The translations under genes were made by a program, and so were the position numbers. DNA of 64,000 nt, from NCBI GenBank assembly GCA_003058525.1, contig QBVD01000032.1:49465-113464 (forward strand), in the 5' to 3' direction. Positions 37,265 through 46,217 of this stretch are shown here, piece by piece. Source of the stretch: a gamma proteobacterium symbiont of Ctena orbiculata. Its GTDB lineage: Bacteria > Pseudomonadota > Gammaproteobacteria > Chromatiales > Chromatiaceae. The notes below the pieces were generated by a model. It had not been told where the DNA came from. It saw only the letters and a program-made list of their open reading frames with translations, and searched no databases. Within the stretch, counting starts at the first letter, position 1. Every line of letters begins with the position of its first letter.

Positions 37265-40200
37265 TTACTGTACCGGTTCCCTATACCCGGCAAGCCTCAT
37301 CAGACGCTCATGCATCGCTTTGCGGGTCTCCTGTTGGAGTTGATTGGTCAGGTCACTGATACGTTGTTCATACTTATCCGCCTGTATCTGCAGCGCCTCT
37401 TGATGCTCTGCAGCCACGGCTGCTTCCGCCTCCCCGCGTACCTGTGCGGTAAACGGCGTCACCAGTCCCGCCAACTCCTGCAGCATGCGCCATGTCCGTT
37501 GCCGCTTCTCGGTGATCTCCAGCAAATGCCTGTCTATACTGAAACGCTGGACCTCATCCCCCTGCCGGTTCAGTTCAACGTAAACCGACTTCTCTTCTCT
37601 CTCCCCGGCTGACAGATCGAGATACTCTGCAAGCCTTACGGCTTCCTCGTCACGATTGAGTGGTGAGAAATAGCCACTGAAGCGCGTCTCGCCGAGTGCC
37701 CAATCGACAGGTGTATACACCCCCAGCCCGGCATCTTTTTCCCACGGCTCCGTAAGCGCCGGATTACCATCCAGGCTGATCCGGGAACCGAATACACCTT
37801 CCGCTTGCGGATCGTATCGGAACAGGGGGAAGAGTCGGCTGATCACTGCAGTCCGGGCACGATACAGTGTCTGATCGGGTGCGAAACCGTGACGTGAGGG
37901 GCTCGGGGCATGCAAGTGCACCAGCGCCGGACCCCTGTGGGCCAAGGCAGACTGGATGCATTCTGCAAAATGCTCCCTATCACTGATTGAGGTCTGGGCA
38001 ATAAATGTCTCCCGCTGAACAAGCGACAGCAGCGCCAAATCGATAGCCACGTCATCCACTGAGGTCAGCGGCGACTCCAGGCCCGTCCGTTCTGCAAGCC
38101 CCAGATCCAGATCGGCGAGCAATACTGTTTTAATCGGCAGTTCATCGCCCAAAACCCGGACAAGCTGACCCAGTCCGTGACCAGCCAACTGACCGCTGTC
38201 GCCCACCAGCAGCAGGGTTGGACACAATGCTCTCTCTTCATCATCGAGATCACGCCAGGTCATTGTCTCGAGATCGGACCAGAGGCGCGCCGCATCCGCA
38301 GACTGCTCCAACTCCGCACGCGCCTTACGCATCAGCACGAAGCCTTCCGTCGCCTGCCGCAGTTGGCCCTCCAGCAGACCGGCGGCCAACTGCGCGCCGT
38401 CACCGGTGGCATCGAGTGTGACTGGTGTCGAGAAAGGATTGTGAGGAAAACCACCGGCCCAGCTGACCACTGAACCTGGAGAAAGCACAATGCTTACCCT
38501 GGCGCGTCCCATTTCCTGACGTCCACTGCTGAGCCGCCAGGTGAGATCGATCAGGTCACGCGCCAGATCCACCAGGCGGCGTAATCGGGCTGCATCCACC
38601 TGATTGGTGATGGCATCCTCCACTTCACCGATCAGGCTGCTCATATCAGCCTGCCTCGCGCCGCTCTTTTCCAGGCCACGTGAGAGTGCATCCAGGTCAT
38701 CGGCAGGAAGGGCATCCGCCAATAGACTGCGAATCGATCCGGTGATCTTTTCCCGGGTTGTCTCGACCTGTTGCAGAAACGATTCAAACCGCGGTGTCTG
38801 CTGAGCCTCGACAATGGCAAGGGCCAGACGCAACGCCAATTTCGCCCCGCATCCAGGTTCCACGCCATCACCACCGGCCATCGCCAGCCCTGCGCAGTGC
38901 GCCAGATGGGCAGCGGCCGCCACACCGACTTGCGGATCCTCTGCCAGCCTGCGAATTGTATTCAGCTCACTGTCGGGCAACCCATGCCATGCCTTCTGAA
39001 TCCGGCGTGCTCGGGAGAGAGATTGCGTAGCTTGCGGTACGAGCTGCAGCGCTTGCTCTGCACAGGCTTGAATACAGATTCCGCAACCCTTGCAACCATC
39101 CGGCTCCACGGCCAGCGCCAATAATTCACCACTCCCCCTGTTCGCTGTTTCGGGTTCATTGAACATCGGGTTGGTGACGGCAATCTGCAGACTGCCCATG
39201 TCACTTTGTAATTGTTCAATACCCTGCGCAATCGCTTGTTTGCGGTCTTGAGGAAAGGGCAGTTTCTCTTTGATCCCGTCATAACTGACGACAAGCATCT
39301 CTTCCAATGTGGAATAGGGCTTCTCCTGCTGTCGACATAACGAACTAATACCGGCAGCGAGTTTCGAGGCCACCGGTCTGAGCGCCTCGACACCACTGTG
39401 ACGGATTGCGGCATCCATCAGGCGCGCGGGAGAAATCGAGACGACCTTGATGGCTGAATCGGGACAGGCGCACCAGCAGTCGCCGCATCCGGTGCATAAC
39501 AGCGGATTGAATTGCGGCAGTTGCTTGCGAAACCTGCTCAAATCACGAAATCCCGCTGACCAGGGGGGTACGGCCCCCACTGCCAGATAGGGATCAGGCG
39601 CCAGTTCACCGCTCTTGCCCTGTTTATACAATACCCCGACCTGGTCCCAGAACCGGGGCAGACTGTCATAGGCATCATCCAGGCTTCCCAATCGACGAAC
39701 CAGGGCCGGCACCTCATCATCGACATCCGAAATCGAGCGCGCCGGAACCAGAGGAAGACGTTTCAGGCTGATCTCCCTGACCTGATTCATGCCCCCTTCG
39801 AAATGCTGCAAACAGGCATCGACATCGGCCACTGACTCTCCCAACAGCTCTTCACGCAGACTCAGCAACCGACGTGGTGTCGTCGTCAACCGCTCAGTCT
39901 TGATCAATACGGCGGAAACAGCACCTAACAGATATTCATTCGGCAGGGACTCGGATTCCTCTGTCGGGGCCACTCTAAACAGGCGTATCCCGCTTTCCCT
40001 GATGTGGGAGCGTGCCGCCCTGGGCAGCTGCGTCCAAACCGATTCATCGGGAAGCGCGCTCTGCACAAGCAGTGTTCCTCCCTTCGCCAGGCCATGGTGC
40101 GGCATCAACCGCTGCATGCCGGTGGTTGTCACCAGTATCGATAGATCCACCGGGGTGTCGTCTCCGGGATCTCTAAGTTCATCACTGCAGAAGCTGATCC

Positions 40201-41845
40201 GATCGCTACAGACACCGCTCCAGGATTTGCTGAACAACGCCGGTCGGCTACGCACGCCACCATCGAAGATTCGATGCAGGAAGGCGGCCGTTTCCACCAT
40301 CAATCCCTCTCCGGCTACTCCCGACAACCGGTGCAGTGCCAGCGTCAGGGCGCCTTCAGGACGCAGGTCGGGTGAGACTGCCTCATCGTAGAGTCCCATC
40401 GACTCGAGCCCCGGATAGCTGCGGCGTAAACGGTCCAACAAGACCTGTCGTTTCGGATAGTCGCTGGATGTTTGGGAAAAGTTGATGCCCAGATAGACCT
40501 GCTGCTGTTTGATCCTATCCAGGTTTCTGCACAGTGAAGCCAGATCCGAACCGCGCAGGGGAAGCCCACCCAACCCATATATGGCTGAGAGAAACCTGGG
40601 GCGCTGTTTATCGCTTATCGATGGATAGCCCGGATGTGCTTCGAGCCCGAACCGATGGTTTTCCGCGGCATGGTCAAACGCACCACGCACCTCTCTCATC
40701 AATGGCGGGTCTGTCGCCAGCGGGACATCCATGCGCTCCAGTACGCAAACACTGGCGCCGCCTGCGAGACAGCGTGCTATCTCTTTAGCGGGGAAGGGAC
40801 GCAGACAGCGCACACCCAACACACCAACCTTCAAACGGTCGCTGGCACGCAGGTAGTCTGCCACTGCCTCGAGGACCTCTATTGCAGCACCCTGCGCCAC
40901 CAGAATCAGTTTGGCGTCATCAACCCGGTAAGCTGAAAGTGATCGATGTCGCCGACCCGTCTGTTCGGAAAAAACAACAAAGGCGTCATCAAGGCAATCC
41001 GATAGGGCATCGTCAAAGAAGACACGCCCCGACGCTTTGGCCTGCCCCCACACCTCCGAGGCCTGAAGCCCGCCCAGCATGACAGGCCGGTCAGGATTAT
41101 GCCAACGGATTATCCGCCGGCGCGACTCACCCAGCAACAACTGCTGTGCCGCAGTCGGGGATGCAATCAGATCATCCGGTCGTCCCAGATAGCGCTCCAC
41201 CAAGCCCGGAGGCGGCAGGCTGACCTCCTGCAGTGCCAGCGCCGTCTGCTCACCATCCATAACGACCAGGCCAGGCATCAGTGACTGCTCGGCTGCGCGT
41301 CGCACGATCAGGGAGAAATCCACAGCCTCCTGGACATTCGCTGCAATCAACTGGAAACAGCCGGAATCGGCTGCCAGATGAAAAGCTTCATGACCACTGC
41401 CCAGCGCCGGTGCATGACCGGCAAGACTGCGTGCAGTGAGGTGTATGACCAACGGCAGCCTGCGGCCGGCGGCGATGGTCAACAGGTCACTGCTGCAAGC
41501 CAGATCGGGCCCGGATAAAAAACTGGTTGCCCGTATACCGCTCATTGACATACCGATGCTCGCAGCCAGCGCCCCACGCGCCCCTTCTGTTGACTGCATG
41601 CTGACCGGTGAACCCAGGAAATTCAACCGTTGCTGATTCAGTTCACTGCGCCAGGCCAGATCAGCTGTCAGTGCCGGGTAGGACGCCCCCAGCCCGGCCC
41701 CTTCACTGATTCCCGCTTCCAATACAGATACGGCCGTATTGCCGTCCAACAATGTGCTGTTGCCCGCATAGGGGCCCTGGGTGCGCGAGGGCGTCCCAAG
41801 CAGGCGCTTCAATAACCGTAAAGCCGAATTAACCAAGTCGGGCAT
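37265..41845 (-). CDS. PFOR/NifJ-like multidomain protein with degenerate thiamine site
   Basis: 1526 residues from the ATG at 41845, which overlaps rnfB by 17 bases. The layout follows single-chain pyruvate:ferredoxin oxidoreductase. Domain I is DGNTAVSVLEAGISEGA with MQSTEGARGALAA and HLTARSLAGHA. A domain II-like region and a gamma-like domain follow. A ferredoxin domain has CTGCGDCWCACP (~785) and CKGCGICIQACA (~918). A C-terminal TPP-type domain ends the protein. There PFOR's ATGCSS...GG reads SPGSVVSWAGG and the GDGWAYDIGYGG motif reads GDSGQLAGHGLG (~1215), so thiamine binding is doubtful. An extra coiled-coil C terminus makes it longer than the ~1180 usual. Probably an electron-transfer or scaffold partner of Rnf and KorAB. 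Confidence 0.8.
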   Translation of the reverse strand: MPDLVNSALRLLKRLLGTPSRTQGPYAGNSTLLDGNTAVSVLEAGISEGAGLGASYPALTADLAWRSELNQQRLNFLGSPVSMQSTEGARGALAASIGMSMSGIRATSFLSGPDLACSSDLLTIAAGRRLPLVIHLTARSLAGHAPALGSGHEAFHLAADSGCFQLIAANVQEAVDFSLIVRRAAEQSLMPGLVVMDGEQTALALQEVSLPPPGLVERYLGRPDDLIASPTAAQQLLLGESRRRIIRWHNPDRPVMLGGLQASEVWGQAKASGRVFFDDALSDCLDDAFVVFSEQTGRRHRSLSAYRVDDAKLILVAQGAAIEVLEAVADYLRASDRLKVGVLGVRCLRPFPAKEIARCLAGGASVCVLERMDVPLATDPPLMREVRGAFDHAAENHRFGLEAHPGYPSISDKQRPRFLSAIYGLGGLPLRGSDLASLCRNLDRIKQQQVYLGINFSQTSSDYPKRQVLLDRLRRSYPGLESMGLYDEAVSPDLRPEGALTLALHRLSGVAGEGLMVETAAFLHRIFDGGVRSRPALFSKSWSGVCSDRISFCSDELRDPGDDTPVDLSILVTTTGMQRLMPHHGLAKGGTLLVQSALPDESVWTQLPRAARSHIRESGIRLFRVAPTEESESLPNEYLLGAVSAVLIKTERLTTTPRRLLSLREELLGESVADVDACLQHFEGGMNQVREISLKRLPLVPARSISDVDDEVPALVRRLGSLDDAYDSLPRFWDQVGVLYKQGKSGELAPDPYLAVGAVPPWSAGFRDLSRFRKQLPQFNPLLCTGCGDCWCACPDSAIKVVSISPARLMDAAIRHSGVEALRPVASKLAAGISSLCRQQEKPYSTLEEMLVVSYDGIKEKLPFPQDRKQAIAQGIEQLQSDMGSLQIAVTNPMFNEPETANRGSGELLALAVEPDGCKGCGICIQACAEQALQLVPQATQSLSRARRIQKAWHGLPDSELNTIRRLAEDPQVGVAAAAHLAHCAGLAMAGGDGVEPGCGAKLALRLALAIVEAQQTPRFESFLQQVETTREKITGSIRSLLADALPADDLDALSRGLEKSGARQADMSSLIGEVEDAITNQVDAARLRRLVDLARDLIDLTWRLSSGRQEMGRARVSIVLSPGSVVSWAGGFPHNPFSTPVTLDATGDGAQLAAGLLEGQLRQATEGFVLMRKARAELEQSADAARLWSDLETMTWRDLDDEERALCPTLLLVGDSGQLAGHGLGQLVRVLGDELPIKTVLLADLDLGLAERTGLESPLTSVDDVAIDLALLSLVQRETFIAQTSISDREHFAECIQSALAHRGPALVHLHAPSPSRHGFAPDQTLYRARTAVISRLFPLFRYDPQAEGVFGSRISLDGNPALTEPWEKDAGLGVYTPVDWALGETRFSGYFSPLNRDEEAVRLAEYLDLSAGEREEKSVYVELNRQGDEVQRFSIDRHLLEITEKRQRTWRMLQELAGLVTPFTAQVRGEAEAAVAAEHQEALQIQADKYEQRISDLTNQLQQETRKAMHERLMRLAGYREPVQ

Positions 41846-42692
41846 AACGGTTCTCACTCTGAATCCGTGAAGGGGCCTGGTTTGCAAACTGCCCCCCTTC
41901 CAACCATTGAATGGCACCGGTAGGACAGCGGTAGGTCGCCGCAGGATGGGCCGGTCCACCCCCTGAATAGTCCACGACCGGCAGGTTATCCTTCATATGA
42001 ATCAGACCGGGTGCCGCATCCGCTACACAGCGCTCACAGGCATCACACGCCGTGGTGCAGAGCGCCACTGCCATATCACCGGCAAGGGGCGCCATGCATT
42101 GTACGAAAAGATGCTGGCTCAACGGCACCAGCTCGAACAGATCCCTTGGACAGACATCCACACAATCACCACAGGCGGTACAGTGCTCGATATCGACCAC
42201 AGGCAGCCCGTTTGAATTGGTATTGATCGCATTGAAGCTGCAGGCTCGCTGACAGTCACCGAGGCCGAAACATCCCCAGGAACAACCTTTGCCGCCGCCG
42301 GAAACCACGGATGCCGCAAGACAGCTTTCGAATCCCCTGTATTCGGCGATCTGGTATGCCTGGCCTTTCCCCCCGGCACAATGCAGTCGCGCCACCCGCT
42401 TCTCTTGCTGCCCCGGATCCACATCCAGCAGTTCAGCCACGGCATCGATCGTCTCCTGGCTTGCGACAGTGCACTTGCTCGGTGATGTGGTGAGTTGCAC
42501 CAACTGCTCGGCAAAAGCATGGCAGCCCGGTTGCCCACAGGCACCGCAATTTGAACCGGGCAGCAGATCTTCGGTCTCTTCGATCCGGGGATCCTCCTGC
42601 ACTTTCAGAAATCTGTAGGCCACCGCCAGGATAACCGCAAAAACCAGACCGATACCGGTCATGATAGCGGGTGCGATAACAAAGCTGTTCAT
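41829..42692 (-). CDS. rnfB: Electron transport complex subunit RnfB
   Basis: 287-residue ferredoxin-accepting subunit of Rnf. Features: N-terminal membrane helix (~7-28), the Fe4S domain CGACGQPGCHAFAEQL with a downstream Cys (SPSKC), then CSWGCFGLGDCQRAC, CTACGDCVDVCP and CDACERC cluster motifs. It is longer than E. coli RsxB, with an extended C-terminal region ending in CPTGAIQWLEGG. It is unusually separated from rnfC by the 1526-aa PFOR-like gene, and overlaps the preceding gene by 4 bases. Confidence 0.95.
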   Translation of the reverse strand: MNSFVIAPAIMTGIGLVFAVILAVAYRFLKVQEDPRIEETEDLLPGSNCGACGQPGCHAFAEQLVQLTTSPSKCTVASQETIDAVAELLDVDPGQQEKRVARLHCAGGKGQAYQIAEYRGFESCLAASVVSGGGKGCSWGCFGLGDCQRACSFNAINTNSNGLPVVDIEHCTACGDCVDVCPRDLFELVPLSQHLFVQCMAPLAGDMAVALCTTACDACERCVADAAPGLIHMKDNLPVVDYSGGGPAHPAATYRCPTGAIQWLEGGQFANQAPSRIQSENRYARLG

Positions 42693-45208
42693 TGGTTGAA
42701 CGGCGCCGCTCGTTCAATCAATGAGTCCAGATCGGGCTCATCGTGATTGAGGGGCTTCCCAGGATGGATGCATTTCGCCGGACAGAGTTCAGCCGCCTGC
42801 ACCAGCTGAGCAAAAGTGGCATTGCCGAGATCCCCGAGCATGGCCTGCTTTTCGTCGTTATAGATAAACAGCTGCGGGTTGATCGGCAGGCAGTCATTGC
42901 AACTGGTGCAAAGGGGGGTATCGATCCAGGGGTCATCAAAACTCAGGTTCTCCTGCTCTTCTTCGGGTGACCCGCTCTCCTCGGCTTCCTCGCTCTGCTG
43001 TTCAGGCATCACTTCATCACTGACCATGGCGACAGACCCGGAGGGTATGTCACCGGGACGCAATCCCCCCTCGACATCCAGGCCAAGCAACACATCCGTG
43101 AGTCGCTGCATGGCCTCGCCGGCAGCTTCGTTTCTCACCCGCTCCACCTCTTCGGCATGTGCAGCCTGTACGCGATCCAGCTCATTGCTGGCTAGCTCAC
43201 GTTCCTCCGCCCGGGTTTTTTCCACCGCCATATCGACATAACGGTTGCGCACGCCCGCCATCTCCTGCAGGGTGTGCCAATAGTTGAGGCGGTCACGGCA
43301 AGCCAGTGCGAGTTCTCTTGAGATCACCACACGGTGCAGCATGGCGTTGCCGTCGATGGCCCAGACAAACGGCACGCGTCTATAGGCATCCTCCGGACTC
43401 ATGGCCAGATAGTCCTGTATCGATAACAGTCCGTCTGAATCGCAACCGGCCGGGATCAGTCGGAAGTGATCTCGTAGACGCTCGATCAGCAGGGCATGGT
43501 CGGCAAAGGTGAATGCCAGTTCAGTGGTGACACTATTGCCGTTGTCATCCAGGTACTGAAACGGGTGCAAAGGCCAGTCCCGATCAGCCTGGGGATTACC
43601 GCTGAAGTCCATCCGCACAGCTGCCGAATCGCCAGCCTCCGGGTTGATACGGAAAAAGGGGTGGGCCCGGCTTTCGATGGCAGCGCCGGCCACCAACCAG
43701 GCATTCAGCGGAAGCAGTCTGCCGGGTGGACGCATGCCCGTATTGATGACATGCAGGCTGGTGCGGGTGGCATCCAAAGCCATCAGGTAGCACTTCAACA
43801 GGTGCTGATGCCGGGCAGCGGAAGACTGGTCGACAACGGCTTGACGATGACTGATGCCCAGATAACTCAATTCGGTCCGGTAACTCTTGAGTGGATCGCC
43901 ATCGAGACCGGCACCAGGATCGGCATGCGCCAACACCCGGATCAGAATCTGTACAGGCCGCCCCGAGCTGAGCAGTCGGGAAAAGGTACGCAATCCCTCG
44001 CCGGCCACCTGATCGGCCGATCCCAACGCAATCACCGAGGGCACCATTCGCAGCTCTTCTTGTGAAAAGGCCTCCCAGCTGAAATTGGCGAACCAGGGGT
44101 CGTGAATCTCCGGGTTGTAGATAGCGTCGATCTCCAGCTGTGCGATACGCACCGCACTGTAGATCGAGGTCAGCTTCTCAGCCTCACGATCGAATATTTC
44201 CATCGCTTTGGCGCAGGGATCATGATCGGTGATCTCCTGGCAGAAATCGACCTCCTGAAGCCAGGGATCGGTAAGCGTGCCAATGTGCAGGAAACGGACC
44301 AGCACCGGGTCGGGATGCCAGCCTTGCATGATCTCCAGCGCATGTTCGATACGCTCACGCCGCTCCTCTGAAATAGACCGGGTGCCCCGGGAATGATCCA
44401 TCACCGCGGAGAGTATCTCGGGGTCGAAGCGTTCACCGCCAAGGCCGACGCTGTCTCGGGCCATCTTGGGTTCAATCGACTCATCGGATTTGATCCATTC
44501 GACTTCGAGGAGCTCCTTCAGGCCGCGTATGGAGACATCGATTCGCTCCTGAAAACGTTGTTGCATGTGGAGAAACTGACTGCGTACCGCATGAATCAGA
44601 AGATGGAGTGAGGGATAGCGGCCATAACCCAACAGCTGGGCGCCCTCCGGCACAGACTGCAGCAACAGGTTCAGGTCATCTTCCAGTCTCTTTCTCTCCT
44701 GATCATCGAGACCGAGATGCGTCTGTAGCGCGATGCAGGACTCCGCCAATGTCGCTCCGGCATCCACCGGTCCTTCGCGCTGCTGCAACAGATTGCGAAT
44801 ATGGTGTTCCAGCCAGGGCAGATGGTGTTTCAGAATCCGTGCCTTCTCCTCCTCCGGTGCATTGGCGGCCACTGCCTCCTGAAGCCATTGCACAAGGGGG
44901 CAGGCAAGTTCTTCGGCTGTCTGATAGGTCTCTTCGGTATTGGGAGGAAAAAGGAACAGGGGGTAGTCATAGCGTAGCCTGGACGTATCGCGATAGGGAT
45001 CGAGCAAGGCTGGGAGATAGTCGTCGCCAATCGACTCCAACTGCGCCTTGGCCGCAGGGTCACCCAGGTGGAAATGGCGCAGAAGAAACATCAATTCACG
45101 GGTTGCCCGGGCATCCTTGACTGCCGTCGGCAAGGATGGCACCCGCCCCGATTCATTGCTGGGCAACTGGGTTGATTGCTCCTCTGCGGCCTTTTTTGTC
45201 GTTGTCAT
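42689..45208 (-). CDS. 839-aa protein: PFOR TPP-domain relative with C-terminal ferredoxin motif
   Basis: No exact family recognised. Residues ~390-700 run parallel to the last third of the 1526-aa protein downstream. GSADQVAGEGL matches GDSGQLAGHGL. AHPFFRINPEAG..FSGNPQ matches FPLFRYDPQAEG..LDGNPA. ISRELALACRDRLNYWHTLQEMAG matches the ID-RHLLEITEKRQRTWRMLQELAG region. Both therefore descend from a PFOR-type thiamine domain that has lost its cofactor motif. The N-terminal ~350 residues are helical and unknown. A coiled coil (~660-720), an acidic linker and a single-cluster ferredoxin motif (CTSCNDC at ~768, CPAKC at ~811) end the protein. It lies between korB and rnfB. Confidence 0.75.
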   Translation of the reverse strand: MTTTKKAAEEQSTQLPSNESGRVPSLPTAVKDARATRELMFLLRHFHLGDPAAKAQLESIGDDYLPALLDPYRDTSRLRYDYPLFLFPPNTEETYQTAEELACPLVQWLQEAVAANAPEEEKARILKHHLPWLEHHIRNLLQQREGPVDAGATLAESCIALQTHLGLDDQERKRLEDDLNLLLQSVPEGAQLLGYGRYPSLHLLIHAVRSQFLHMQQRFQERIDVSIRGLKELLEVEWIKSDESIEPKMARDSVGLGGERFDPEILSAVMDHSRGTRSISEERRERIEHALEIMQGWHPDPVLVRFLHIGTLTDPWLQEVDFCQEITDHDPCAKAMEIFDREAEKLTSIYSAVRIAQLEIDAIYNPEIHDPWFANFSWEAFSQEELRMVPSVIALGSADQVAGEGLRTFSRLLSSGRPVQILIRVLAHADPGAGLDGDPLKSYRTELSYLGISHRQAVVDQSSAARHQHLLKCYLMALDATRTSLHVINTGMRPPGRLLPLNAWLVAGAAIESRAHPFFRINPEAGDSAAVRMDFSGNPQADRDWPLHPFQYLDDNGNSVTTELAFTFADHALLIERLRDHFRLIPAGCDSDGLLSIQDYLAMSPEDAYRRVPFVWAIDGNAMLHRVVISRELALACRDRLNYWHTLQEMAGVRNRYVDMAVEKTRAEERELASNELDRVQAAHAEEVERVRNEAAGEAMQRLTDVLLGLDVEGGLRPGDIPSGSVAMVSDEVMPEQQSEEAEESGSPEEEQENLSFDDPWIDTPLCTSCNDCLPINPQLFIYNDEKQAMLGDLGNATFAQLVQAAELCPAKCIHPGKPLNHDEPDLDSLIERAAPFNQ

Positions 45209-45263
45209 TTCAGAAAAACTCTCGTTGCGATCAGGAGTTCGTCAAGCTTTCCCGATTTCGTGA

Positions 45264-46217
45264 TCAGATAGTGATTCGGTCCAACACTGCGTTGAAGCCC
45301 TCCAGCCTTTTCTCAGGCGTCATCTCCACACCCTGACTCGACAGATCCTCGTAACACTGGGCATCCGGGTTATGGTAGAGCAGTCCCAACGGCAGTCTCG
45401 CGGTGTCTGCAGCGAGTTGGAAGGCCCGGGCAAGATCCGAGGGGTCGTGTTCCATCTGATTGGGGAATTGACGGCTGACACTCTTGTCCACTGGAATTCC
45501 CCGCTGATGCTGCAACAGCAGGAACCGGTCCGGGTTCTGCTGCAGCTCTTTTGAAAAACTGTCCGCATACACCGGGCAACGCTGAATAATGCGCACAAAC
45601 CCAGTCCCTTTGTGTCGGTATGCGGCTTTTAATGTTTCGTAGAGTAAAGGGGGATTCCAGTCGGCCACCTGTGCCACGAAAGAGACGTTGGTAACACCCA
45701 GCGTTACCGTTAACGGATTATGCGGCTCCAGTATGGCGCCGAAAGGATGGGTGTTGGTCTTGAAGCCATGGGGGCTGGTGGGAGATGTCTGGGCCTTGGT
45801 CAAGCCGTAGATGGCATTGTCAAACACCATCAGAGTCATATCCATGTTGTAGCGCAGAGCATGGATCCAATGAGCGGTGCCGATAGAAAAACAATCACCG
45901 TCGCCCGTCGCCACCCACACATCCAGTTCAGGCCGTCTGGCCTTGATGCCGCAGGCAACGGGCAGCGCACGCCCATGCAGGCCATGAAAACCGAATGTGC
46001 CGAGATAATGGGGCATACGGCTGGAGCAGCCGATACCGGAAACACATACAGACATCTCCGGCCGCTGCTGCTCGTCACGCAAGACCTTTTGTGCGGCTGT
46101 CAGCACCGCATGATCACCACAGCCGGGACACCATCGGGCCTCGCCGCCCGCATAGTCGCCCATGGTGAAATAGCGCTCAAAGACTTCGAGTGACCAGTCA
46201 GCTTTCAATCCGAACAT
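45264..46217 (-). CDS. korB: 2-oxoacid:ferredoxin oxidoreductase beta subunit (KorB-like)
   Basis: 317 residues. Iron-sulfur ligands sit in WCPGCGDHAVL and SGIGCSSRMPHY plus ACGIK. The thiamine-diphosphate/Mg motif is complete: GDGDCFSIGTAHWIHA followed ~25 residues later by DNAIYGLTKAQTSPT. This is the pattern of 2-oxoglutarate-type oxidoreductases, which reversibly interconvert a 2-oxoacid plus CoA with acyl-CoA, CO2 and reduced ferredoxin. It shares one base with the korA stop (TGATG). Substrate assignment (2-oxoglutarate) is by family resemblance. Confidence 0.9.
   Translation of the reverse strand: MFGLKADWSLEVFERYFTMGDYAGGEARWCPGCGDHAVLTAAQKVLRDEQQRPEMSVCVSGIGCSSRMPHYLGTFGFHGLHGRALPVACGIKARRPELDVWVATGDGDCFSIGTAHWIHALRYNMDMTLMVFDNAIYGLTKAQTSPTSPHGFKTNTHPFGAILEPHNPLTVTLGVTNVSFVAQVADWNPPLLYETLKAAYRHKGTGFVRIIQRCPVYADSFSKELQQNPDRFLLLQHQRGIPVDKSVSRQFPNQMEHDPSDLARAFQLAADTARLPLGLLYHNPDAQCYEDLSSQGVEMTPEKRLEGFNAVLDRITI

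Noticed and set aside
41846..41959. N-terminal extension of the PFOR-like protein from 41959
   Set aside because: The extra 38 residues lie fully over rnfB codons and do not resemble PFOR; the ATG at 41845 fits the family better.
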